A stretch of DNA of 64,000 bases, taken from NCBI GenBank assembly GCA_930633525.1, contig CAKNFP010000002.1, positions 620,001 to 684,000 on the forward strand. Direction: 5' to 3'. The translations under genes were made by a program, and so were the position numbers. The stretch's first letter is position 1. Every line of letters starts with the position of its first letter. The notes under the pieces are model-generated. The model ran no database searches. It was given only the letters and a program-made list of their open reading frames with translations, and was not told the origin of the DNA. Positions 34,771-42,571 of the stretch are shown one piece after another. Source of the stretch: Hyphomicrobiales bacterium. GTDB taxonomy: Bacteria > Pseudomonadota > Alphaproteobacteria > Rhizobiales > Beijerinckiaceae.

Positions 34771-35718
34771 ATGACCGATGTCAAGACAATCGCCGCCGCG
34801 CTAGACGCCGAGAGCGCTGCCATCACCAGTGTCGAGCCGGAGGAGTGGCGCCTTGTCCGCACCGGCCGCCATGGCGACAATGCTGGTTCCTACGGGCAGT
34901 ATTTCGGAACCTACGATATCGCGGCCGGCATGCTCCGCGACTATACTGGCTATACGCTGTACCCTCTGGTACGCATGGCGCGGTCGGGCAAGTATACGGC
35001 GGCCGAGATGGCGCAGCTGTTCACTGAGTTCGACCCGGCCTATTCGCATTATCTCGGTTACAGCGGCCTCAGGAAGCTCGGCGACTTCGCGGAACGCCTG
35101 CGCGAGGCCTTTCCCGCCGCCAGTATCGAGGACATCGCCACGGGCCTCGCGGCGCTCAACCGCTACGCGAACCGCCTCAACGCCTGGAACCATCATTACT
35201 TTCCCTGGGACCTCGGCGAGCAGTTCCGCTACGACAGCGTGTCGCCCGAGGATCGCTCCTATTTCGACCTGACACGCATTCCATCCGAAGCGATCGGCGA
35301 TACCTGGATCAGGATGTCCTGGGAACCGCTCGGCATTTCGGTGAAGGTGCAGCTGGCGACCTTCCGCAATCCCGAACTCTGCCGCGATGTCCTGGAAGCG
35401 GCGCCATTCCGCGTGCCCCAGTCGCATGCCATGGTGACCGGCAAGTCGATCTATGCCTGGACGCCGATCCTCTCTACGGCACCGGTCGCCTGGCGCGAGA
35501 TCATCCGGGAAGCCCCGTTTGGACGGGTGCGCTTTTCGCAGAATACGGGGCAGAAGATCATCGTCCAGTATGGACCCACCACCGAGGATCTGCTCGCTCC
35601 CGTCCTTGGACAGATCGCCGTTGAGGATCTCGGCCAGATCGAGCGCCTCGGCGCGGCCATCTGGGAAAGCAACTACACCACCAAGGATGTCATCTGGCTG
35701 ACCGTCGAGCGGCTGTGA
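34771..35718 (+). CDS. Unknown two-domain protein: helical N-domain fused to cyclophilin-like (DUF3830-like) domain
   Basis: Protein of 315 residues with no signal peptide or membrane segment. The N-terminal part (about 25-160) is rich in predicted helix and ends in RLNAWNHHYFPWDLG (135-149). The C-terminal part (about 185-305) contains RNPELCRDVLE (199-209) and GQKIIVQYGPTTED. The two parts correspond to two separate proteins in the converging operon: 37386-37937 has RLHRWIHFHFPWNLG, and 37942-38385 has GNPELCAAI and GQSICLTYGAITET. The C-terminal part recalls the cyclophilin-like DUF3830 family. It lies between an amino-acid importer and UbiD copy 3, so it probably handles the same metabolite. 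No catalytic role is proven; the conserved His/Trp cluster is a candidate site. Confidence 0.8.
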   Translation: MTDVKTIAAALDAESAAITSVEPEEWRLVRTGRHGDNAGSYGQYFGTYDIAAGMLRDYTGYTLYPLVRMARSGKYTAAEMAQLFTEFDPAYSHYLGYSGLRKLGDFAERLREAFPAASIEDIATGLAALNRYANRLNAWNHHYFPWDLGEQFRYDSVSPEDRSYFDLTRIPSEAIGDTWIRMSWEPLGISVKVQLATFRNPELCRDVLEAAPFRVPQSHAMVTGKSIYAWTPILSTAPVAWREIIREAPFGRVRFSQNTGQKIIVQYGPTTEDLLAPVLGQIAVEDLGQIERLGAAIWESNYTTKDVIWLTVERL

Positions 35719-35881
35719 ATACGTTGCGGGCGGCCCGATGCGGTCGCCCACTCCTTCGGGCGGCATCATCCGCCGTCCATCTCACCGAAGCGGCGCCTTG
35801 GCGATCGCTTCGTCGATCAGGGGTGCAACGGGCCCCATCAGTTACGGGCTGGCCACGCGCTGCCCGATACAGGAAGCGTTC

Positions 35882-37243
35882 ATGTCGTCACTCCAGTCGC
35901 TGCGCGCCTATCTGGCCGAACTCGATGCGAGCGGTGAACTCGCCCATGTTCCCCACGAGGTCTCGCCCCATTTCGAGTTGTCCGCCTGCCTGTCCGTCGC
36001 CGATGGCGGCAAGGCGCTGATTTTCGACAAAGTCGCGGGGAGCGGTTTCCGGGCCATCGGCAATCTTCTGTCAAACCGCGACCGGATCGCACGCGCGCTC
36101 AAGATCGACAAGGACCAGATCCAGAGCCGGCTCATCGAGGCAATCGATGGCGCCATCACGCCGGTCGAGATCACCGATGCGCCGGTGCAGGAGGTGATCA
36201 CAACCACCGACCCGCTTGCAGGCCTGCCGGTGCCAACCTTTTTCGAGGCCGAAGTCGGACCCTATATTACGGCGGGGTTGATCGTCGCCAAGGACCCGCA
36301 AACCGGCCGCGGCAATGCCTCCTATGCCCGTATTCTCGTGACCGGGCCGGCGACTGGCATGATCGGTATCGCGCCCAACCACCATCTCGCCCATCTCGCC
36401 CGAAAGGCCGCCAGCCTCGGCCAGAAGCTGGAGATCGCGGTCGTTCTCGGCGCACATCCCGCAATACAGCTCGCGGCTTGCCTCTATCTCGGACTGGGCG
36501 ACGACGAGATGTATTGCGCCGGCAAGCTCCTCGGCGAACCCGTGGAGCTCGTACGCTGCCGGACCGTAGACCTGATGGTGCCGGCGCACGCCGAGATGGT
36601 GCTCGAGGGCAGCATCGACGTCGACACCCCCATCGAGGAGGGACTGATCTCCGAATACCACGGCATGTACGAGGACTATGGCGCCGGCTTCCTCACCGAG
36701 TTCCGCTGCCTCACCCATCGCCGGGACGCCCTGTTCCAGGTCATCGAGCCCGGATATCACGGCGAGCACATCTACCTCGGAGCGCTGCCGATCGCCGCAT
36801 CGTTGCGCATCGCTTTGGCACGCGTCTTCCCCAATGTCGGCGAGGTAGCCGTCACTGCATCCGGCGCCGGGCGCAACGACGCCGTGGTCCAGATGATCAA
36901 GCCGAAGCCCGGCCAGGGCAAACGGGCGATTTTCGTGTGCTGGGGCGCTGTCAATATCGTCAAGACTGTCACCGTCGTCGACGAGGATGTTGACCCATGG
37001 GACCTTGCCGCCGTCGACCGCGCGCGCTGCGCGCGCATGAAGGGTGACCGCGATATCGTCATCGTGCCGGCCGTTTCCGCAGATCGGTCCGAGCCACTGG
37101 AACGCGGTGGGTTGATCACCAAGATCGGCTATGACGCCACCGCGAAGGAAGGCGACCGGCCGGAAGGGATCACGCAGGCGCTGCCTCCTGCCGAGTTTCT
37201 TGACGCGGCGCGCGTGAAGCTGAAGGCACTCGGTATTCTCTGA
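35882..37243 (+). CDS. UbiD-family prenyl-FMN-dependent decarboxylase (copy 3, divergent)
   Basis: Decarboxylase of 453 residues. The catalytic spacing is kept: Arg150 in NASYARILVT and Glu253/Glu258. The motif reads EGLISEYHGMYEDYG, where copies 1 and 2 have EGPFGEF. VPAHAEMVLEGSI and TVVDEDVDPWDLAAVDRARC match the family. AGGAAG precedes ATG 35882; the frame opens earlier but the added residues do not resemble the family. A gap of 163 bases follows the unknown protein. No UbiX is adjacent; the nearest is 29466-30065. Divergence from copies 1 and 2 suggests another substrate class. Confidence 0.9.
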   Translation: MSSLQSLRAYLAELDASGELAHVPHEVSPHFELSACLSVADGGKALIFDKVAGSGFRAIGNLLSNRDRIARALKIDKDQIQSRLIEAIDGAITPVEITDAPVQEVITTTDPLAGLPVPTFFEAEVGPYITAGLIVAKDPQTGRGNASYARILVTGPATGMIGIAPNHHLAHLARKAASLGQKLEIAVVLGAHPAIQLAACLYLGLGDDEMYCAGKLLGEPVELVRCRTVDLMVPAHAEMVLEGSIDVDTPIEEGLISEYHGMYEDYGAGFLTEFRCLTHRRDALFQVIEPGYHGEHIYLGALPIAASLRIALARVFPNVGEVAVTASGAGRNDAVVQMIKPKPGQGKRAIFVCWGAVNIVKTVTVVDEDVDPWDLAAVDRARCARMKGDRDIVIVPAVSADRSEPLERGGLITKIGYDATAKEGDRPEGITQALPPAEFLDAARVKLKALGIL

Positions 37244-37317
37244 GGTGGCGACTCCGTAGGCACCTCTCCCTCCCCCACGCAACTCGGGCTCCCAGACCCG
37301 CAAAAATCCCAAAACAA

Positions 37318-37346
37318 AGCCCGCGTGAGTGACCTCACGCGGGCTT
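37318..37346 (-). terminator. Terminator hairpin between convergent operons
   Basis: AGCCCGCGTGAG (37318-37329) and CTCACGCGGGCT (37334-37345) pair perfectly over 12 bp around a TGAC loop, with one more A-T pair outside. On the minus strand it is followed by TTTGTTTTGGG, so it best serves the nine-gene minus operon ending at 37386. The stem could also stop the UbiD copy 3 transcript. Confidence 0.75.
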
Positions 37347-37385
37347 CGCCGCTTGGGACGAGCACTGAAGCGGGGGGAGACGCTA

Positions 37386-37937
37386 TCAGACGCTCGTCTT
37401 GGCCGCGGCCGCGAATGCGCTTAAATCCTCGACTGTACGATGGGGGAAGGCGACGCCGAGATTCCACGGGAAATGGAAGTGGATCCAGCGATGCAGGCGA
37501 ATGACGTAAGTCATCATGGAGCCCGTCAGCGCGATATAGTCTTCTTTCGACTTCACGTCATCAAGCGCCGCGAGATAGTCATTGCCAATGCGATGAAGGT
37601 CATGCAGCGCAAGATCGCCCATAAACTCGAAGACGTTGAAGGGCTTATGCAGGAAGGCCCGTGTCATGACACGGAGCTGGTCGAGCGTCAGATCTTCCTG
37701 ATCCTTGGCCAGGCGCACAAAACGATAAAACACGTTCGCACCGAAGATCATCAGGAATGCTTCCAAATGAACCATGATCGAGAAAGACTGACCGCCGGAA
37801 CCGGCGCCGGTGTCGATGACGCCGAGGCGGATCTTCTGGATTTCCAGCGGCTCGTCGAGCCAGATGCGGTCGATCTCGGCCTCGAGTTCGGCCTTCACGG
37901 CCTGCCAGGTCTTGGTTGCGGGGAGCTCCGTGGTCAT
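37386..37937 (-). CDS. Unknown helical protein, stand-alone counterpart of the N-domain of 34771-35718
   Basis: Protein of 183 residues, predicted mostly helical and cytosolic. RLHRWIHFHFPWNLG (147-161) matches RLNAWNHHYFPWDLG of the protein at 34771 at 9 of 15 positions, including the His, both Trp and FPW-x-LG. The preceding helical regions are also alignable at low identity (GSGGQSFSI with GSYGQYFGT). ATG 37937 has AAGGAC upstream. It is the last gene of the minus operon, 4 bases after the DUF3830-like gene, so the two are probably co-translated and act as one complex. No known family is recognised. Confidence 0.75.
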   Translation of the reverse strand: MTTELPATKTWQAVKAELEAEIDRIWLDEPLEIQKIRLGVIDTGAGSGGQSFSIMVHLEAFLMIFGANVFYRFVRLAKDQEDLTLDQLRVMTRAFLHKPFNVFEFMGDLALHDLHRIGNDYLAALDDVKSKEDYIALTGSMMTYVIRLHRWIHFHFPWNLGVAFPHRTVEDLSAFAAAAKTSV

Positions 37938-37941
37938 GGTT

Positions 37942-38385
37942 TTAGTCCTTCGCTTCACGCAGGATGCCAAGCACGCTGCGGCGGACGGGATCGGTTACGG
38001 TTCGACGCCAGACGGCCTCACCGATGGCTTTCAAGGCCGCCAAGCTCTCGTCCTCCACATGGGCGAATTCGTTGACCACCGCCGTCTCGGTGATGGCGCC
38101 GTAGGTCAGGCAGATCGATTGGCCCGGGGCGTTCAGATAGACCGAACCGACCGTGCGGGTGACCATCACTGGTTTGCCCATGTAGACGAGCCGGCTCGGC
38201 AGCCAGATGCCGTCGCCCGAGATGACGACATGGCCGAATAGACTCTTCAAGGGCAGCATGGCGCGGATGGCTGCGCAGAGTTCAGGATTGCCGGCGACAT
38301 CGAGCTTCATCCCGATCGTCAGGTCAAGATCGGGCACGTTGAGTTCGAGCCGCGGGTGCGGAGTGGGACTGGCTGATACGGCCAT
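37942..38385 (-). CDS. Cyclophilin-like (DUF3830-like) small protein, counterpart of the C-domain of 34771-35718
   Basis: Protein of 147 residues, beta-rich, no signal peptide. LTIGMKLDVAGNPELCAAIR aligns with ISVKVQLATFRNPELCRDVL of the fused protein, and GQSICLTYGAITETAVV with GQKIIVQYGPTTEDLLA. The length and pattern fit the cyclophilin-like DUF3830 family, as I recall it. AAGGA precedes the ATG. It follows the PotC-like permease gene by 26 bases, so it is part of the importer/hydantoinase operon. Role unknown; a small-molecule-binding or isomerase activity is conceivable. Confidence 0.72.
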   Translation of the reverse strand: MAVSASPTPHPRLELNVPDLDLTIGMKLDVAGNPELCAAIRAMLPLKSLFGHVVISGDGIWLPSRLVYMGKPVMVTRTVGSVYLNAPGQSICLTYGAITETAVVNEFAHVEDESLAALKAIGEAVWRRTVTDPVRRSVLGILREAKD

Positions 38386-38411
38386 GCGGGCAACATCCTT
38401 CTATTTGGGGA

Positions 38412-39230
38412 TCAGCGGTTGCTGCCGAGGCGTTCAAACCCGATCAGTCGGTCAAGCACCAGCATCAGGACAGTCGTGGCGACAATCATGAAGGTGGCAA
38501 AAACCGAGGCGACCGGATCATAGGTTTCGGCAATGTAGGAGAAGAGCCGTATCGGGAAGGTCACCGTGCCGGTGCCGCCGATGAAGGCGATGATGACTGC
38601 CTCGTCGAGCACGGCGACGAAGGAAAAGATCGCGGCCGCGAAGATGCCACGTGCCGCAAGCGGCAGGGTGACGGTGAGGAATGCCCGGAGCGGGGTCGCC
38701 CCGAAGACGCGGGCAGCCTCTTCAGTGGCGCCGTTGAGGCTCTCGATCGTGCCGATGAGCGCGCGTACCACCATGGGAAAGACGATGATCACATAGGCGA
38801 TCAACACCGCCCAGATGCTGCCGAGCAACCCGATGGCAGCCATGACAGGCAGGGCGGCGAAGCCAATGACGACATTCGGCACGAACAGCGGCGCCAGCGC
38901 CGCGAGGCCGAGGACCCGGTGCCCGCGATAGCGGCCCCGCACGATGGTCAGGGCCGTCACAAGCCCTAGCGCGAGACTGACGACCGTAACGACGACGGCA
39001 AGCAGCAGCGTCAGCCAGAGCGAAGCGAGAAAATCCTCCCGGCCCGCAGCGATGGAATACCAGCGCATGCTCCAGCCCTGAGGCGGGAAGCTCACCACAT
39101 CGCCGGCGGTGAAGGAGGAAATGACGACCACCAGCACCGGCAGGATCAGAAAGATCATGCCGAGATAAAAGGCGCAACGCGCTAGCAGGCGTGCAACGCG
39201 AGCACCGGGCGAACGGCTGAGCACCATCAT
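38412..39230 (-). CDS. PotC-like ABC transporter permease (system 2)
   Basis: Inner-membrane permease of 272 residues with six predicted helices. FYLGMIFLILPVLVVVISSF opens it, and VVSFPPQGWSMRWYSI is a typical PotC segment. The coupling loop is SLNGATEEAARVFGATPLRA (about 163-182). It starts at overlapping ATGs 39230/39227, and the ATGA overlap with the PotB-like gene indicates coupling. Confidence 0.92.
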   Translation of the reverse strand: MMVLSRSPGARVARLLARCAFYLGMIFLILPVLVVVISSFTAGDVVSFPPQGWSMRWYSIAAGREDFLASLWLTLLLAVVVTVVSLALGLVTALTIVRGRYRGHRVLGLAALAPLFVPNVVIGFAALPVMAAIGLLGSIWAVLIAYVIIVFPMVVRALIGTIESLNGATEEAARVFGATPLRAFLTVTLPLAARGIFAAAIFSFVAVLDEAVIIAFIGGTGTVTFPIRLFSYIAETYDPVASVFATFMIVATTVLMLVLDRLIGFERLGSNR

Positions 39231-40126
39231 GCTGCAAGCCTCCAGCGCCGCGAGGAGAAGACACGCACAAGGCCGAGGCTGAACAGCGCGCTGACGGCGA
39301 GCAGCACCACCGAAAGCGCCGCGGCCAGCGGCCAGTTACCGCCGGCCGTACCAACGCCGACCGAAACGCGCTGGATGAGAAGTCCAGCCATGGTGATGGT
39401 GCCACCACCGAGCAGCGCCGGAACGATGAAGGCTGCGACGTTCAGCGCGAAAGTGAAGAGCGCTCCGGTGACGATGCCGGGCATGGTCAGTGGTAATGTC
39501 ACGGTCCGGAAGACATGGTTTGGCGCAGCGCCCGCACAAGCCGCCGCGTGCTCCACGTCACGCGGCACCTTCTCGATGGCGGTGACAAGGGAGAGGATCA
39601 TGTAGGGCAGGCTCGCATAGACGAGCCCGATCAGGATGCCCGTTCCCGTCCCGATCAGCCGGGTAGGCTCGGACACAAGGCCAACGAGCTGCAGCAGGCG
39701 ATCAACGAGGCCAGCCCGCTCCAAGAGGATTTGCCAAGCGTAGATCTTGATGACGAATGTCACGAGGAAAACGGAGGCTACGATCGCAATATAGGCGCCC
39801 TTCAAACGGCCCGCCCGCCGGCAGATGTGATAGGCAATGGGATAGGCGACCAGCACGGTAAACACGGTGGAGAGCGCCGACAGCCAGATCGAGCGCAGTA
39901 GCGCCTCGTAATAAATCCGCGAGGTGAAGACCTTGACGTAGTTCTCCAGTGTGAACTCGGCCGTATAAACCGCGAAGACCGCGGGCTTCAGCACGCTGAT
40001 GAAAAGAAGCCAACCGATGAAAACGGCGAAGAAGGCCAGCACCGGCAAGCTGGCCAGCGCGAAAACCGGAGAGGCAGCGAAAGCCTGGGCCTGCCTGCCA
40101 GTCCCTCGAGCGGGCGCGAGGCTCAT
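39227..40126 (-). CDS. PotB-like ABC transporter permease (system 2)
   Basis: Inner-membrane permease of 299 residues. Hydrophobic segments include VLAFFAVFIGWLLFISVL near residues 28-45, and the coupling loop is PRDVEHAAACAGAAPNHVFR. It lies between the ATPase (40123) and PotC-like (39230) genes with 4-base overlaps at both ends, so the three are translationally linked. Confidence 0.9.
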   Translation of the reverse strand: MSLAPARGTGRQAQAFAASPVFALASLPVLAFFAVFIGWLLFISVLKPAVFAVYTAEFTLENYVKVFTSRIYYEALLRSIWLSALSTVFTVLVAYPIAYHICRRAGRLKGAYIAIVASVFLVTFVIKIYAWQILLERAGLVDRLLQLVGLVSEPTRLIGTGTGILIGLVYASLPYMILSLVTAIEKVPRDVEHAAACAGAAPNHVFRTVTLPLTMPGIVTGALFTFALNVAAFIVPALLGGGTITMAGLLIQRVSVGVGTAGGNWPLAAALSVVLLAVSALFSLGLVRVFSSRRWRLAA

Positions 40127-41199
40127 GACGGCGTCCCTTCCACCCGATGAATTTCTTCCGGATCGATCCGGAAGATAACCGTCTCGCCTGGCTGGCCCCC
40201 TGCTTCTCCAAGCACAAGAGCGGCAACAGGCGCTGGGAAATCATCGGCCCTGAGCAGGATCTGGCTGGTTGCGCCGCGATACACGCGCCGCTCGACCACC
40301 GCGCGGAAGTGGTTGGAAGCCAGGGGAGCCGCTGGATCTCCCGGTACGAGCGTGATCGCTTCGGGACGGATAGCGACTGTCACTTCTCCTCCCAGCTTTG
40401 GGAGGCCGCCGGATATGGCGAGCGTCTTGCCCGATGGTAGCAGGAGCCCGCCCGGACCCGATGTGAGACGCAGAAGGTTGGTTTCGCCGACGAAGGTAGC
40501 CGCCGTCATCGATCGCGGACGGCGATAGATTTCAGTCGGCGTGCCCAGTTCGCGGATTTCTCCGCCCCCCATCACCGCGATCCGATCGGAGATGGCTAGC
40601 GCCTCAGCCTGATCATGGGTGACATAGAGCACGGTTATCGCGAGCCGTCGTTGCAGCTCAGCGATCTCCAGGCACATCTGCTCACGAAGCTTGGCGTCGA
40701 GATTGGACAGCGGTTCATCAAGCAACATGATCCGCGGCTTCACGGCGATGGCCCGAGCAAGGCCGACACGCTGCTGCTGGCCGCCGGACAACTCCCCGGG
40801 ATAACGCTTCTCCATACCGGGCAAGCCGACGGTCGTCAGCGCCTCTTCAACCGCTGCGGCAATGTCCCGACGTGGCATGCGGCGGATTTTGAGCCCATAG
40901 CCGACGTTGTCGGCCACCGTCATATGAGGAAAGAGGGCGTAGTTCTGGAACACGACACTGATGTCGCGTTCATGCGTCGGCACCGTCGTGATATCCCGTG
41001 TGCCCAGCAGGATACGCCCAGCGGTTGGAGCCAAAAGCCCGGCAACCAGCCGGAGCGTCGTGGTCTTTCCGCAGCCCGAGGGCCCCAGCAACGTGAAGAA
41101 CTCTCCTGGCTCGATCGTGAAGGAAATGCCCTTCAGCGTTGGGGTAGCAGGCGTATAGGCATGGGCCAGCGCCTCCGCAGTCAGGCTAACGGCGGTCAT
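40123..41199 (-). CDS. PotA-like ABC transporter ATPase (system 2)
   Basis: ATPase of 358 residues with Walker A GPSGCGKTT (39-47), Q-loop VFQNYALFPHM, signature [11 protein letters not shown], Walker B IMLLDEPLSNLDAK, switch His in VTHDQAEA and a C-terminal TOBE-type domain (AIRPEAITLVPG). It is separated from the binding-protein gene by 148 bases that contain a hairpin (41229-41247). Together with 41348, 39227 and 38412 it forms a full importer. Confidence 0.94.
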   Translation of the reverse strand: MTAVSLTAEALAHAYTPATPTLKGISFTIEPGEFFTLLGPSGCGKTTTLRLVAGLLAPTAGRILLGTRDITTVPTHERDISVVFQNYALFPHMTVADNVGYGLKIRRMPRRDIAAAVEEALTTVGLPGMEKRYPGELSGGQQQRVGLARAIAVKPRIMLLDEPLSNLDAKLREQMCLEIAELQRRLAITVLYVTHDQAEALAISDRIAVMGGGEIRELGTPTEIYRRPRSMTAATFVGETNLLRLTSGPGGLLLPSGKTLAISGGLPKLGGEVTVAIRPEAITLVPGDPAAPLASNHFRAVVERRVYRGATSQILLRADDFPAPVAALVLGEAGGQPGETVIFRIDPEEIHRVEGTPS

Positions 41200-41228
41200 C
41201 GTATGTTCCGAACTCCCGACATGAGGAA

Positions 41229-41247
41229 TTCCGGCAACTGGCCGGAA
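41229..41247 (-). other. Intercistronic hairpin between binding protein and ATPase genes
   Basis: TTCCGGC (41229-41235) and GCCGGAA (41241-41247) pair perfectly around the loop AACTG in the 148-base gap after the binding-protein stop. Such stems often protect the 3' end of an abundant binding-protein message or attenuate the downstream genes. No T-run follows on the minus strand. Confidence 0.4.
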
Positions 41248-41347
41248 GGATTGACACCGGTTTTCTCAAAAAGACGAGAAGGAGAAGAGATGAGAAAATC
41301 GAGCGCCCAACAGCTTGAACCAAGCGGATGGGCGCGGGATCGTCCAC

Positions 41348-42406
41348 TCAATTGACCGATTCGTAGAAAATCTCGGAAATCTGCTGGTTGATCGGCGTGA
41401 TCTTGTCCCACGGCATGCGTAGCAGCGTATCGATCTTAGCCTGGCCATAGACCATCTTGGACGCGACGTCATCGGGAATGACGACCGTCTTGTTCGACGG
41501 CGCATAGTAGCCGTTCAACGCGAACGTCTTTTGCGCCTCTGGCCGCAGCATGTAGCCGATGAGTTTTTCGGCCCAGTATTTGTTGGGCGTGCGGGTCACC
41601 ATCGCGGTGGTCGCGATCATGACCCCGCCTTCCTTCGGGATCACGAACTCAAGTGGCAATTTACTCTCGGTGGCGAAGGCCGCAACCTGGCTGTCTGTCC
41701 AAACAGCAAGTCCGGCGCCTGCGTTCGTGAAACCCGCGCGGGTCGTGGCGGTGTTGGTGGTAATGGCGGCGAGCCTGGGCTTCAGGTTCTTGGCAAGAAC
41801 TTCGCCAACCTTCTTGTAGTCCTCGGGCTTGTCCGGCCATGCGCCATTTAGCTCCTTGGCCATGATCGCCATCCAGGCAACGGTATTCTGCGCGTCCGGC
41901 TGGCGTACCACGATCTTGCCGGGCGTCTTGTCCGAGGCGAGATCGAACCATGAAGTGGGCGGCGATGGCCATTGCCGCTTGTCATAGGCAAGGCCTAGCG
42001 CCGAAAAATTGACCGCGACACCGTCTGGGGTCTTGGCGATGTCATAGATGTCAGCCAGTTCGGGGATATTTGCCGGGTCAAGCTTGACGATCAATCCCTG
42101 CTGGCTCGCAATCATATTCTCGACGATGCCAGCGATCAGGATATCGAGCTCAGGCGTAGCTCCCTGGGCTTGTAGCTTGGCGAGAGGGGGCGCGCTCGGC
42201 ACGAGTTCGACTTTGATGCCAGTGTCCGCCTCGAATGGGGCGATGACGGACTTGCGCATATTGGCTTCGAACGGACCAGCATAGACATTCATTGTCAATT
42301 TGGCGGGCTTTGGCGGCTCCGCCGCCCCGGCCGTTGCGGGCGCGAACACCGCGATCGCAAGCGCACTCGCGGCTGAGATCTTCAAGAGGCTCCGACGATC
42401 CAACAT
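41348..42406 (-). CDS. PotD-like extracellular solute-binding protein (system 2)
   Basis: Periplasmic binding protein of 352 residues with a Tat-like leader, DRRSLLKISAASALAIAVFA, cleaved near AGAAEP. KLTMNVYAGPFEANMRKSVI, FEADTGIKVELVPSAPP, DGVAVNFSALGLAYDKRQWP and YPKEGG-like IPKEGGVMIATTAMV are family segments. It is downstream of the carbamoylase and upstream of the ATPase in the same operon. Ligand probably related to the hydantoinase/carbamoylase/ammonia-lyase substrates. Confidence 0.9.
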   Translation of the reverse strand: MLDRRSLLKISAASALAIAVFAPATAGAAEPPKPAKLTMNVYAGPFEANMRKSVIAPFEADTGIKVELVPSAPPLAKLQAQGATPELDILIAGIVENMIASQQGLIVKLDPANIPELADIYDIAKTPDGVAVNFSALGLAYDKRQWPSPPTSWFDLASDKTPGKIVVRQPDAQNTVAWMAIMAKELNGAWPDKPEDYKKVGEVLAKNLKPRLAAITTNTATTRAGFTNAGAGLAVWTDSQVAAFATESKLPLEFVIPKEGGVMIATTAMVTRTPNKYWAEKLIGYMLRPEAQKTFALNGYYAPSNKTVVIPDDVASKMVYGQAKIDTLLRMPWDKITPINQQISEIFYESVN

Positions 42407-42571
42407 ATTGATATACCCCTCATTTTATAAATTTAACGTCTTGGGTCGCCCCAAGCGCGTGAGCGCTGGAGCAACAATCGCGTTGTTGAAGCAAAACGGT
42501 CCGGATCGCGATTGCCAACGGTAGTCATGCCGAACCTGCCGATAAGTGCGGCCGAACCTTGCCAAGGCTGA

